A DNA stretch of 64,000 bases from NCBI GenBank assembly GCA_051294375.1, contig CM119270.1:16490710-16554709 (forward strand), given 5' to 3'. Below are positions 46,089 through 57,835 of the stretch, in pieces (the stretch's first letter is position 1; the number at the start of each line of letters is the position of its first letter). The position numbers were made by a program, and so were the translations under genes. The stretch comes from Paraspadella gotoi (lineage: Eukaryota > Chaetognatha). The notes under the pieces are model-generated. The model had not been told where the DNA came from, searched no databases, and saw only the letters and a program-made list of their open reading frames with translations.

Positions 46089-46484
46089 ACGCCCGCAAAG
46101 ATGACGACGACGACGATTATTACGACGACAACCGAAACGACTCCGCATAGGACGTAATTGACGGTGACGATTCACGTCAAAAGCAGTTCACCGTCATTGG
46201 CGTCCAAAGTTTCGCCCTTTTGCGCTGGTTTTTTTCCCCGAGTCACCATTTTCCCGGATGTTCACGGATTAGAGGCTTCACAGTTCACCGAGTTCAAAGA
46301 ATTCCATTCGTACAAAAAAGTATACAAGCAACTTTTTTGGGGGGTTTAGCTGTTTTAAAGTTTCCATCATAAAGAAACAAAAAAAAATAAAAAACAAAAG
46401 AAAAAAAAGAAATTGTAAGATAAATTTTTAATCTTTTTTTTTATTTTAGCACAGCTTCTATAATATTTTACCTTGTATTAATTT

Positions 46485-46715
46485 CCTTTCGATTCGTTGT
46501 TTTTGTAGATTTAGAGAAAAAACAAAGTTTATATGTTTATTTTCAACGATTTTTATTTTTACATAGGGACATGTTTCGGCTTTATGTATCAGCCTGATGA
46601 AGACTTATACATAAAGCCGAAACATGTTCCTACGTAAAAATAAAAATTGTTGTAAATAAACAAATAAACTTTGTCTTTCTCTAAATATTTAACCTAAAAA
46701 TCTCGAATGAAAGAT
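46485..46715. mobile_element. Foldback element copy related to 39,182-39,868
   Basis: Inverted arms around a short loop: 'acatgtttcggctttatgta' on the left (46,570-46,589) and 'tacataaagccgaaacatgt' on the right. Both outer ends resemble the family's conserved end (CTTTCGATTCGTTG on the left). The CTGATGA at 46,594 is present but stem II does not pair well, so the ribozyme-like core is degenerate. I could not identify a target-site duplication. Confidence 0.6.
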
Positions 46716-46988
46716 ATTTGTTTTGGCTTTTAAATAAACTCAAGTTTTAATTAATAGGACGACAGACAAGCGAGATAGTAGGGCGTTCAAAGTTAAAACT
46801 TTTTTTGACCAGATCTGTATATTTTACAGTCTCGTGAGTTCTTTTAGTTTTACCGCGAGTTCTTGCAAAGGAACAATATAAGTGATTTTACAGTCTGTCT
46901 GTCTGTCTGTTTATTATACTGTTTTCTCTGGATAAAATTATGGGGCTGTAAAAATAATATATGGAAAATAATTATAATCAATTGAATA

Positions 46989-47023
46989 ATGATAATAATA
47001 ATAATAATTATAATAATAATAAT

Positions 47024-47068
<45 letters not shown>

Positions 47069-47070
47069 TA
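46989..47070. repeat. (AAT)n trinucleotide repeat
   Basis: AAT repeat with a few interruptions. Confidence 0.9.
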
Positions 47071-47459
47071 TTATTTCATATAAAATCCTTTAGTATATAT
47101 AAGTTCATAGTTTTAAAAATATATATAATAAAAAATTACATTTAAATATTTAAAATAATTTAAGCAATTAATTCACTTGGCTTCAAGGATGATCCAGGGC
47201 CAGAAAAAAAAGTAGCGAAGCCTACTGTTTGCTTAGGTCTTATATATATATTTAACTATTATTATTATTATCTTATAATTATATAATCACGGAAAACAAA
47301 CATATAAAAAGAGAAGTAAAGCGTCGCAAAAACTTAGAATTGCAGTTCCTTCTTTGTTTCCCTTTTGTTTCGTTTAGTCATCATTGGATTCTCGCGAAAA
47401 ACAAACATTGTTTTTTTTCTGAAAGAATCTTTTTAATCAGATCTAATTCCCTTACGCAT

Positions 47460-47462
<3 letters not shown>

Positions 47463-47515
<53 letters not shown>
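47463..47515. repeat. (CT)n microsatellite
   Basis: Perfect CT repeat; a second short CT/CTTT tract lies at 47,605-47,633. Confidence 0.9.
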
Positions 47516-47519
<4 letters not shown>

Positions 47520-48039
47520 CGAGCTTTAGTACGGTGTAGCAGCAGCATTTTTAATGTCATTAACTCCGGAATAATCGAGTTACAAAAATACAGTCACGAA
47601 CTCTCACTCTCTCTCTTTCTCTCTTTCTCTCTTCTCGGCATGCGAGTTTTTGTGAGTCTAACCTTTACTTCTCTCATCATTTTCGCACTAGAAACAAAAA
47701 AAAAGAATATATCTGCTCAGTTTTAATGGCGAAGTCAAAATTAAATCGAGAAAAAGAAAAAACAAGTTTGAGCAAACAATGTCGGATCTGCCCACGATCA
47801 TTAGCGGTAATTAATGTTTGTTTTTAGGTTTTTTTGTCACTGAACACGACAAAAGCAAGGACGATGATGATGGCAACGACGACAATAATTCCGATAACGA
47901 TTGAATTGATTGATTTATTAAATAATTTATTAATTGATAAATAATTTGATTGATTGAATAATTGATTAATTAATTAACTAATTGATTATTAACTGATTGT
48001 TTTATTAATTAATATATCTTGCATTTACATTTAATATAA

Positions 48040-48555
48040 AAAAGAAGCATAATCAATTAGTAAAACAGGTTTTTTGTTTTTTTCCATTTAAACTCATTTC
48101 TACTCAGACGATTCCATCAAAACTTGATTTCCAGCTTAATCACACACTTTTCTACCCACATACAAAAATTTAGGACAAATGCCCTATCCATTCATAAGTA
48201 ATTATTGTTCAAATAGTGAAATATACTTTTTTGTTTTTTCTATTTAAATGTTTTCCACTCGCACGATTCCATTAAAACTTCATATCCAGCTCTATCACAC
48301 ACTTCCCTACCCACACACAAAATTTAATTCCAATCCATCAATCCAATCACGAGTAATTAGAGTTTTTTCCTAAGGTGGAATGGACAGACAGACAGACGGA
48401 CGGATGGATGGACATCTTTTTTTTTGCATAATTTATCATAATTCGATGTTCTGACATGATTTTTGTGAATCCCCGATAAGATTGAGGGGGCGGACCGACG
48501 GACCGACAAAGTGAATCATAGAGTCGGAATCTTCTGATAAGCATCCGACTAAAAA
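48040..48555 (+). repeat. Dispersed repeat, copy 2 of the family at 28,540
   Basis: Same block order as 28,540-29,215, ending 'atagagtcggaatcttctga' and 'taagcatccgacta'. It lies upstream of the calmodulin-like gene. Confidence 0.6.
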
Positions 48556-49143
48556 ATAAATAAAAAAAGAAAAAGAAAAATAATAAAATAAACTTGAACG
48601 CAGCTCTCTCTCTCTCTCTCTCTCTCTCTCCTCCAAGGTTGAGTTCTCTTCCTTTTTCGTCAGTCGAAACACACACTAAGCCATCGGTTTATCTGTCCGA
48701 TCCAAGAGAAAATATATCCCCCCCCCCCGTGTTTCATTCCCGCGTATTTTTCGCCGCTTTCTCTAGTTTTTCCTTAAATTCGAAAAGCATAAATTCAAAT
48801 TGTCTCTCTCCCTTTCTAGTCGTGCGTTTCATGTATATTTACGACGAGAATACACTTCGAAATTTATACGATCGTAATAAAAACGAAAATTTTTTTTAAA
48901 AAAAATCTTATAATATCGAGACAGCGCGCCTCCGCCCCAAAAAAAATAAACGGTCGTTCGGGTATAACGAAGCTTAACGGATAATCGATGTTACCAATAC
49001 GATTCTGTCCGCTTTTAACGACGTTGGCTCACAATAAACCCATTAACGTACGGATTCGCTTGAGCGAATGGACTCGTAGAATGTTTGAGTGCTAATCTAT
49101 ATTTAACTGTCGTCGACGAAAAGAATCATTCATATTAGGCGTA

Positions 49144-52100
49144 ATGGCGGACATCAAAGATCTGGTGAGTTTAAGTTAAAAAGGCATCACGTATTTATCT
49201 CTAAAGATGGAGCAACGTTTGTTAGTTGGTTGGTTGGTTAGTTGTATTAATTTATTTGTTGGTTGGTTGATAGGCTGAGTCGGTTTGGTTGTTTGATTGA
49301 TTAATTGATTGGTTGTTTGGTTAGGTTGTTGGTTGCTTCTAAATATTTGACTCTTTTTTTTTTTAATTTTTTCCTAATGGGATTTTGAATCTGACGGAGC
49401 CTTGGAAGATAGTCCCTGGGTAATATGTATAGATATGTATAAGTTTGTACATATATATTTTGCTTTCTATTTTTTTTAATTAGCGTTTGCCAAAAACAAA
49501 ACGAACCTTAGCGACATGTTGATACATGCACATTTTTAATTTGCTGATTGATCGAGTTTGTACTTTTATGTTGCATAATTCTCTCTTTTTTTTAGTTTAA
49601 ATTTTAATTTGTTTAAGTTTTGATTAATTTTTTTTGTGAAATTTTTTATAAATCAACACGTGATCAACTTCTTTTAATTTTTTCCTAATCATTTGTGATT
49701 TATAGCTTCAGAGAGTTACGGCCAGCATTTTTTTATACAATGGTTTACTATAAATCTAATTTATCTCAAGTAAAAGATTAATAAATGGCCTAACTTCTCC
49801 CTATTTTATGATTTTTTAAAATACATATCCTTCCAGAGAGTGTTAATTTGGTAAAACTTTTTCACAGGTGGACCAGCTGTCGCCGAAACAAATCCGAGGT
49901 AAACGAGATGAATAAAAAACAAAGACAAAAAACAAACAACAAAAAAATAAATAAAGGTTTCTGTACAACTAGGATATTGACCTCTGTGAAGTTTTATAGC
50001 GGGCATTCGATTCGTTGTTAATCCAGCGACTACCCGTAACTAAATGTTAAACAGGATGAAGCGACTACCCGTAACTAAATGTTAAACGGGATTAAGCGAC
50101 TACCCGTAACTAAATGTTAAACGGGATTAAGCGACTACCCGTAACTAAATGTTAAACTGCAACTACCCGTAACTAAATGTTTAAACGGATTAAGCGACTA
50201 CCTGTAACTAAATGTTAAACGAGATTAAGAAACTACCCATAACTAAATGTTAAACAGGATGAAGTGACTACCCATAACTAAATGTTCAACCGGATTAGCG
50301 ACTATCCGTAACTAAATGTTAAACGGGACTAAGCAACTACCTGTAACTAAATGTTGAAATGGCAACTACCCGTAACTAAATGTTTAAATGGGATTAAGCA
50401 ACTTCCTGTAACTAAATGTTAAACAGGATTAAGCGACTACCCATAATTAAATGTTTAAATGGGATTAAGTGACTACTCGTAACTAAATGTTTAAACGGGA
50501 TTAAGCGACTACCCGTAACTAATTATTTTCTCTTTCGATCGAAAATTGTCAAATCGTTGCGATTCCGATCTGACTTTATCAGATCACGACGATAACACAA
50601 TAACAAAATAACACAATAACACAATAACACAATAACAAAAGCGACTACTGTAACCAAATGTTTAAATGGGATTAAGCGACTACCCGTAACTAAATGTTTA
50701 AACGGGATTAAGCGACTACCCGTAACTAATTATTTTCTCTTTCGATCGAAAATTGTCAAATCGTTGCGATTCCCGATCTGACTTTATCAGATCACGACGA
50801 TAACACAATAACAAAAACGACACGACAATAAAGAAACAAAAACTACCACAAAACAATCTTAAAAAAACCGGCCTTATTATCCCAGAATGCCCCATTTTAT
50901 TTTAAATTCGGAATTAGTTTAATTTGTTTTTATTATAGATTAGGTTAAGTAAGAGATAAGTATTTGGTTAGCGCTCAAGGTTAGGGACTTGGTTTGTGAT
51001 TAGGGCGAGGGATTTAGGTTAGAGACTAGTATTCAGGGTTAAAGGTTAGCGTTTGAAAGTAAAGATAAAAGTAAAATATTAAGTTTAAAATAAAATCCTC
51101 GGATAAACCAACGGAAATGGGTCAATCTCGGAAAAGAGACCCTAATAAACAACGAAACAACGAAACGATTGAAAACAAAAAACGACCCTAAGAGTCTAAA
51201 ATGTCTTTTCAGAAATTCGGGACGCGTTCGCCCTCATCGATCAAGACAATGACGGCGAAATCTCGTCGCAGGAGATTCTCAACGTGATGAGGAATTTGGG
51301 ACGAAATCCGACGGAAGACGAAGTGCAGCAGATGATAAACGAGGCGGACGAGGATGGTGAGAAATTGAGTGGATTTGATTGAAACGATTGATTGATTGAT
51401 TGGTTGATTTGATTTGATTTATTTGATCCATTTGAGCGATTTTATGGATGGAAATATATATCCATATATCCAAATATATATTTTAAAGATCAGCCTGACA
51501 ACAAGTAACGCAAATTCGGTTGCGTTCTACTGAAGAAAGTGATTGATACATTATCCTTTGGTTACATTTATTTATTTATTTTTTTAAATTTCTTCAGCAA
51601 TTAAAAATAAAAAACGAATATCGGCCCTGAGACTGGGTTGTATCTTAAGTGCGTAAGGGGGAGACGAAAGGACCTTGCTAATAGACCGAAGGATAAATTA
51701 ATTAAGCCCAAAAAAAAGAGAGAGAAGAAACTTGAAAATTGAAAAAAAAAAGAAAATAACGAAAACAGTAGGATTTAAATTATGTAGTGTTACGCTTTGT
51801 TTCTATTAAGCCTCATTTACACATAAGGTCGATCGGGCGATCGCTTTAAAAGTTCCTAATGTAATTACGAGTATGTTAAAATATGTATATTTTGGTCTTC
51901 TGATCAGCATTAAAATAGTATTTAGGAAAGAAGAAGACAGGAAAAGTTAAAGAGAAAATCGTCTTATCATAAAACTGACGGTCGTTCGTTTAAAAATTAA
52001 GTGACATTTAAATTTAATCAATTAATTAATTAATTAATTAATTAATTAATTAATCATATTTCAGAGAGAAAACATTTACCAAAATTAAGTACAAAACGAG

Positions 52101-54216
52101 TTAAAAAAACGATAAACGCAATTAATTAACGAAACGATTGACGAAGCGATTTGTAAATATATCAGGGTCATTTGAATTATCGGAGCCATTTTTATTTCGA
52201 GTAATTTTTTTTTTACTATTTTTCCTTTTTCTTAATTTTTACCCTCTTCCTTTTTTTTCGTTTTTCTCTCATTTTCTCTGCGTTTTTTTTTCCTTTTTTT
52301 TTTTTTTAAATTTATCCCTACTTTCTGTTTTCTCTTTTTTTTTCTTCTTTTTTCCCCACTTGAATTTCTCTTTTCCCTTTTCCTCTCTTTTTTCCTCCCT
52401 TTTCCATTTTCCCCCTTTTCCCCTTTCCCTCTCTTTTTCCTCCCTTTTCCCTTTTCCCCCTTTTTCCCCTCTTTTTTCCTCCCTTTTCCCCCCTTTTCCC
52501 TTTTCCCCCTTTTTCCCCTTTCCCCTATTTTTTCCTCCCCTTTCCCTTTTCCCCCCTTTTCCCTTTCCCCTCTTTTTTCCTCCCTTTTCCCCCCCTTTTC
52601 CCCTATCCCCTCTTTTTCCTTCCCTTTTCCCTTTTCCCATTTCTTCTTTTTCCCCCCTTTTCCCCCCTGAACGTCTTCGAATCCAGAGAGCGGCTCCATC
52701 GACTTCGAAGAGTTCCTCCATCTCATGGCCAAGAAAATCCTGGAGGAAGAAGACGAGAGAGAAGTGAGAGACGCTTACGTAGCCTTTGATCGAAACGCAG
52801 TCGGCGCCATCCCCTTGGAGGAGTTAAGCATGGTGAGAAGTGAGAAGTTAGAGAAGTGAGAGAAGTGAGAAGTGAGAAGTGAGAGACGCTTACATAGCCT
52901 TTGATCAAAACGCAGTCGGCGCCATCCCCTTGGAGGAGTTAAGCATGGTGAGAAGTGAGAAGTAAGAGAAGTTAGAGAAGTGAGAAGTGAGAAGTGAGAG
53001 ACGCTTACGTCGCCTTTGATCGAAACGCAGTCGGCGCCATCCCAATGGAGGAGTTGAGCATGGTGAGAAGTGAGAAGTGAGAGAAGTTATAGAAGTGAGG
53101 TGAGAGACCCTTACTTGATTGGCAGGGCGAATGAGGAGTTAGGGAATTTTGCAGGGTGGTGCTTATAATGAGAGCCTCTGTGCGTCACCTTTGATCGAAA
53201 CGCAGTCGGCGCCATCCCCATAGAGGAGTTGAGCATGGTGAGAAGTGAGAAGTGAGAGAAGTGAGAGAAGTGAGAAGTGAGAAGTGAGAGACGCTTACGT
53301 AGCCTTTGATCGAAACGCAGTCGGCGCCATCCCCTTGGAGGAGTTAAGCATGGTGAGATGGAGAGGCAGGGACTTGAAAAGATCAAGCATGGTAAGATGG
53401 CGAGGGAGGGACTTAGGAGCAGTTGAACATGGTGAGCTAAAAGAGTAAACAATAACTTGACAAAGAAACCGGGTGAGGAAAGCCGGGGGAGATTCAATGA
53501 TGACCCTTGGTGACCGGTCGGCGATTAAGTGCCACAATGTAATATATAGTTATCGCAGGGTGAGAGTTACGCCGAGAATAATCCATTTTTGAATCGTTAC
53601 GTTTGTCAGGAATTTTGTCAACTTCTTGTCACATTGCGCTTGAAACTTTAGAGAAAGAACCTCAGTGTTCAATTTGATTGACATTTAAAATAAAATTAAA
53701 GATTACGGACGATGCTATTCTTTATGACTAAAATTACCGAGAAAGAGTTTGAATTAGTTAAACGATTTACTTTGAAACAGTGAACATGTTTCGACTTTCG
53801 TTCAAGTCTTCATCAGCACTTGTATCACTTGTATCACCCGACTTGAACTAAAGTCGAAACATGTTCACCTTTTCAAAATAAATCGTTGTTGAACTAATTT
53901 AAACTCTTTCTCAATACATAACACAAAACGAAAGAAGGGATTTTACATGACTAAAATTACATACGACATATTACAAGTGTATGAAATATATTTTTAAACA
54001 TCTTAATCGTGATTCAGGTCTTCAAAATGTTGGGAGTGAGCGACGGGGAAATCAAGATGATGATGAACGAAGCTGATGTCAACGGTGACGGAGAGATTGA
54101 CTTTGAAGGTTAATATTAAAATATAAACTAACAAAATTAATTAAAAAAAGTAATACTGTATTCTTTTTTACTTTACAGAATTCGCCGCCTTGATGACACG
54201 AGGTTGGCCCTCATGA
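49144..54216 (+). CDS. Calmodulin-like EF-hand calcium sensor, 156 aa, six exons
   Basis: Exons 49,144-49,164; 49,868-49,898; 51,213-51,356; 52,687-52,832; 54,018-54,108; 54,179-54,216. All junctions are GT-AG and in frame, total 471 nt including TGA. The protein starts MADIKDLVDQLSPKQIREIR and has four EF-hand positions. EF1 DQDNDGEISSQE, EF2 DEDESGSIDFEE and EF4 DVNGDGEIDFEE fit the 12-residue calcium loop. EF3 DRNAVGAIPLEE has Val at position 5 and is probably weak or inactive. Calmodulins are about 149 aa; this one has the same layout with an extended N-terminus and a GWPS end, so it is a calmodulin-like paralogue rather than calmodulin itself. The cytosolic calcium-sensor role is inferred from the family. 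Intron 4 carries repeated copies of the exon 4 end and a foldback mobile element. Confidence 0.93.
50022..50735. repeat. 35-base minisatellite in calmodulin-like intron 2
   Basis: About 15-18 units of 'gcgactacccgtaactaaat' plus 'gttaaacgggattaa', with one- to three-base variation. Two 'ttcgatcgaaaattgtcaaa' blocks (50,537 and 50,743) separate or follow runs, each with a short 'acacaataac' repeat. It looks like a higher-order tandem array. Confidence 0.9.
52021..52054. repeat. (AATT)n tetranucleotide repeat
   Basis: Eight or more AATT units in intron 3 of the calmodulin-like gene. Confidence 0.9.
52205..52670. repeat. C/T-only polypyrimidine tract before calmodulin-like exon 4
   Basis: More than 400 bases almost free of purines, made of 'ccccttttccc' variants. 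It ends near the exon 4 acceptor (atccag at 52,681). The long open frames on both strands here are low complexity. Confidence 0.85.
52766..53440 (+). repeat. Tandem copies of the exon 4 end with its splice donor
   Basis: The last 67 bases of exon 4 plus 'gtgagaagtgagaag' recur at 52,881, 52,996, 53,170 and 53,286, mostly at a 115-base period. Shorter remnants ending in CATGGTAAG and CATGGTGAG lie near 53,385 and 53,430. Each full copy keeps the motif AGCATG|GTGAG. Confidence 0.95.
53724..53960 (+). mobile_element. Foldback element with 14-base target-site duplication in calmodulin-like intron 4
   Basis: ATGACTAAAATTAC at 53,724-53,737 and again at 53,947-53,960 brackets a 209-base insert. 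The insert has inverted arms joined by the 'ttcatcagcacttg' region. Its right end ('cacaaaacgaaagaaggg') matches the conserved end of the copy at 39,194. The insert interrupts no exon. Confidence 0.8.
53785..53816 (-). ncRNA. Hammerhead-ribozyme-like motif, best preserved copy
   Basis: On the minus strand: CTGATGA (53,810-53,816), stem II GACTT/AAGTC, GAAA (53,789-53,792), then CATGTT. The flanks AGTG (5') and CACT (3') can pair as a four-base stem I. Stem III is only about two base pairs, as in other minimal retroelement hammerheads. Cleavage activity is untested. Confidence 0.5.
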
Positions 54217-54502
54217 CTTTCAGGAATATTTTTTTTTGTTTTTTCTTAAAGCGAGAGAGAATGCATGAACCTTGTGTATATTTCCAATTGCCTCCGGAAC
54301 TACTTTTTTTTTAGTCCACGTTTCATGCCGTATTTATTTTTGTTTACGATTGTGCCTAATACTTTGCATTCCACTAACATGTCTTTAACCCCGGTCGTCT
54401 TAACGCTTGTATAAAACAAAAGCGACAATTTTGTTGATCTGTTCTACTTATTGTGCTACATTCTCAGTGAAAGTTCTTTTTCGGTACGGATTCGTAATTC
54501 GT

Positions 54503-54508
54503 AATAAA
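54503..54508 (+). terminator. Poly(A) signal of the calmodulin-like gene
   Basis: AATAAA 287 bases after the stop codon, followed by a GT-rich stretch (tttgtcttcatgtgtttt) as expected for a cleavage site. Confidence 0.6.
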
Positions 54509-55056
54509 TGTTTGGCTAAGTTTGTCTTCATGTGTTTTCATTGTGAGCAAAGCATCGAAGCTTGATCGCATTACTTAGTGATAAGTTGTAAGCAAAACGA
54601 AAATTTAGCCTTTAGATTTGTACTAGTTTCTAATAATGCGTGACAAACAAAAGTTTAAATCTTAATGACTTTTGTTTCTATATTCCGTATATTCCCGTCA
54701 GAGAGCAGGCCTCGAGTCGAATTATTTTTTTCGTCTGAAACAAAAAACTTTACGAGAATCATGTGACGTTGACTTGTTATCCAGATTTTAGTAAAAAGTG
54801 ACATCATTGCTCCGATAATCAGCAACACTCGTGCAACATGACCGATTGAATCATTAAATAAGTGTGAATATCGCGAGTTGTGAAATTCCTTAACAAAAAG
54901 TCATTCGTAATAAGAGAAAAAGAAAGAAAGAAATACTAATACGAAATATGAAAACACTTGTAACGGTTACAATGCCTTCTCTCCTTCAGTATCGTAAATT
55001 ACCGATAAAATTAATCAAAAAATAAGCAATACTGCCGTACATAAACCGACTCAAAA
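54509..55056. other. Intergenic spacer and probable promoter region of the WHAMM/JMY-like gene
   Basis: About 550 bases with no recognisable gene. The promoter and 5' leader of the next gene should lie here, but I see no clear core element. Confidence 0.4.
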
Positions 55057-57740
55057 ATGCAAGATTGCCACGTCGGAATGTCTCACGGACCCGACACGAC
55101 CCGAGATGCTGAATTCTCCAGCCTCGAACTCTTAGAATCAGATTGGATTTGCGTCAAGACCGGAATCTTCGTCAAAGAGACTTCGTCCGCTCGAAGATTC
55201 GCCGACTTCTCTTCGGCCGCTGGCGTCAACGAAATGTTCGCCGCCAAGAAGCGGAAGGACGCGCGTTCGGGACCCAGGCTCAAATTTTTTTGCGCGTGGA
55301 ACGGAGCGGAGAGGGCGTTGGCGGTTTCGGCGAGAGAGGGTGAGTGAGGATGTGATTAGGGTGAAGAAGATAGTCGTAGTGAGATGACCATAAGATAGTT
55401 TCTTTGTGTGTCTTTCTTCCTTTACCTTATTCTGTACCTTCTTCCTTCCTTTCTTTCCTTTGTTTCTTGATTCTTCCCCTTCTTTCTTTCATTTTCTCAC
55501 TTTTCTTCCTTGCTTTCTTTATTTTCTTTCTTTCTTTCGTTTTTGTCTCTTATTTTACTGCCTTCTTTCCTTCTTGCCTTCTTTCCTTTCTTTCGTTTTT
55601 GTCTCTTCTTTTACAGCCTTCTTTCCTTCCTGCCTTCTTTCCTTTCTTTCGTTTTTGTCTCTTCCTTTACTGCCTTCTTTCCTTCCTGCCTCCCATTCCT
55701 TTCTTTCTTTCTACCTTTTTTTTTCCCCTTCCCTTCCTTCCTTCCTTTCTTCCTTTTTTCTTTCCTCTTTTTAAATTCATTTTTCTTTCTATCCTTTAAT
55801 CTTCCCCTTGTTTTCAATTCATTCTTTTACTCACCCTCTCCTACTTTTTCCACAAGGATCGCGAACTCTGACCTCGACTCGCATCGACGAGGGTTGGACG
55901 ACGAGTTTGACTCTGAAACAGTTTCACGGATTTCGTGAGACAATTTCGCTTCTCGATCCAAAGGTGAGAGACATGCTCAGTTGCTCACTATCATTATCAA
56001 TCAATATTTATGCAATCAATTTGTAAATCAATCAGTCAAAGAATAAACGAATGAATGAATGAATGAATGAATGAATGAATGAATGAATGAGATAGGGAAC
56101 GAATGAATAAATTAATAAATGAATGAATTAATGAATGAAGGAATGAGTTAAGGAACGAATGAATAAATCAATGAATTAATGATTGAATGAAGAAATAAAT
56201 TAATGAATGAATGAATGAATGAATGAATGAATGAATAAGTAAATGAATTAATCAATCAATCAATCAATCCATACATCCCACAGCTCTCCCGCCTCCTTCC
56301 CGCCGATCTGCCACATCCCGACCCGGACTCTTCATCCTTCGGTCTGCATCTGCTCTCGCCATTTTCGGCGCCGGAAACGCAGGTGTCGGAGACGCAGTGT
56401 CGACAGGTGGAGGTCTACCTGGAATCGGCCGTCGAGAGCCTCGGCAGGGAGGTCGTCTTCTCGATGCTGTTTGCCGACGATTTCGAGCAAGGTGAGGCGA
56501 ATGTGGTGTATGGTTGGTTTGCTGAGAATCGGGTCCCATGTTGTTTGTTTATAAAATGGCGAAAAAGAATTTGAATGTGAATGTTGAATTAAACTGAATA
56601 TTTATTATTATTAATTCATTTAGTCATTAATTCATTCATTCTTTCTTTCATTCATTCATTAATTCGTTAATTTTTCATTAATTTATTTCTTTTTTCATTC
56701 ATTCGTTCATTAATTATTCATTTATTCCTTCATTCATTCATTTTTTCATTTATTCTTTCATTCATTTATTTATTGATTAATTGGTATAAATTGAATGAAA
56801 TTATTTTTTTGATAAAATGCCTTCATCTTCTCAACCACTCCGGCTCAAACCTTTAACCTCCAACTCTCTCTTCAAGTCTCCAACGACGTCTACTTCGAGT
56901 CGCTCGTCCAACACGCGACGTCGACGCTTCAGTCCGACTTGGAACGTGTCGTCGGGGAGATGGAGGCCTTGACGTGGATGCGGGACGCAGCCGTCACCAT
57001 GGTCGAGATGAGGTCATGATAATTCAATAATTTATTTATTTATTCTCTCTTTCATTTATTAATTCTTTCATTCATTTATTATGTTCGTCACGATTGCATT
57101 TTCGCATATTGGTTATCGTTTTTGTTATATTGTAATTCAGTTGTATCTTTTGTTGAACCGTAGTTCGCTTTTTCTCCACCAGGGACAACGTCTACGTCCA
57201 AGAGGACGACCTCCTTCGCCAGTTCGACGTCGTGAGAACGAGACTCTTCACGCTGATGCTGCAGCCTTTCGTCGAGTTGCGGGAGGTGGCGCTTGAAGTG
57301 TTGGAGGGAAATAAGGGTGAGTATTGAGTAAGGACGGTCGTCGATTGGAAATAAATAAATTAAAAAATATAAATAAATAAATAAGTAAGAAAATAAAAGA
57401 AAAAATTGACAAAAGACGATTTTTTATTTCCCGGATCTGCTTAATGTTCTTTTTTAAACAAAAATATCTCTCCATCCCATCTCACGATCCCAGCTCGCTT
57501 GTCGGACCCTTCGGTTGGACCGCGCGTTCGAACCGAATGCCTCATCACCGTTTCCAAATGGGAGAAAAAGCACCTGGACGCCGTCGAAAGCATCTGCCGT
57601 CTACACCTCGAGTTCCACGGAGCCATGGAGAAGGTGCTGCGTTTGATTTGCGACCGAATGGAGAAAGATTGCAAGGCATTCGGGAATAAGGTCTTCGAAA
57701 TCGCTGGGGAGGAGAGAGCGGCGAGGATGCGGACGGCCTT

Positions 57741-57835
<95 letters not shown>

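Noticed and set aside
46047-46140. GAT/GAC arrays scanned as a possible CRISPR or tandem coding array
   Set aside because: Plain trinucleotide microsatellite without spacers or a conserved open frame.
52138-52767. Open frames of 150-209 codons on both strands
   Set aside because: Phe/Pro/Leu or Lys/Gly/Glu repeats from the polypyrimidine tract; only the last part overlaps the real calmodulin-like exon 4.
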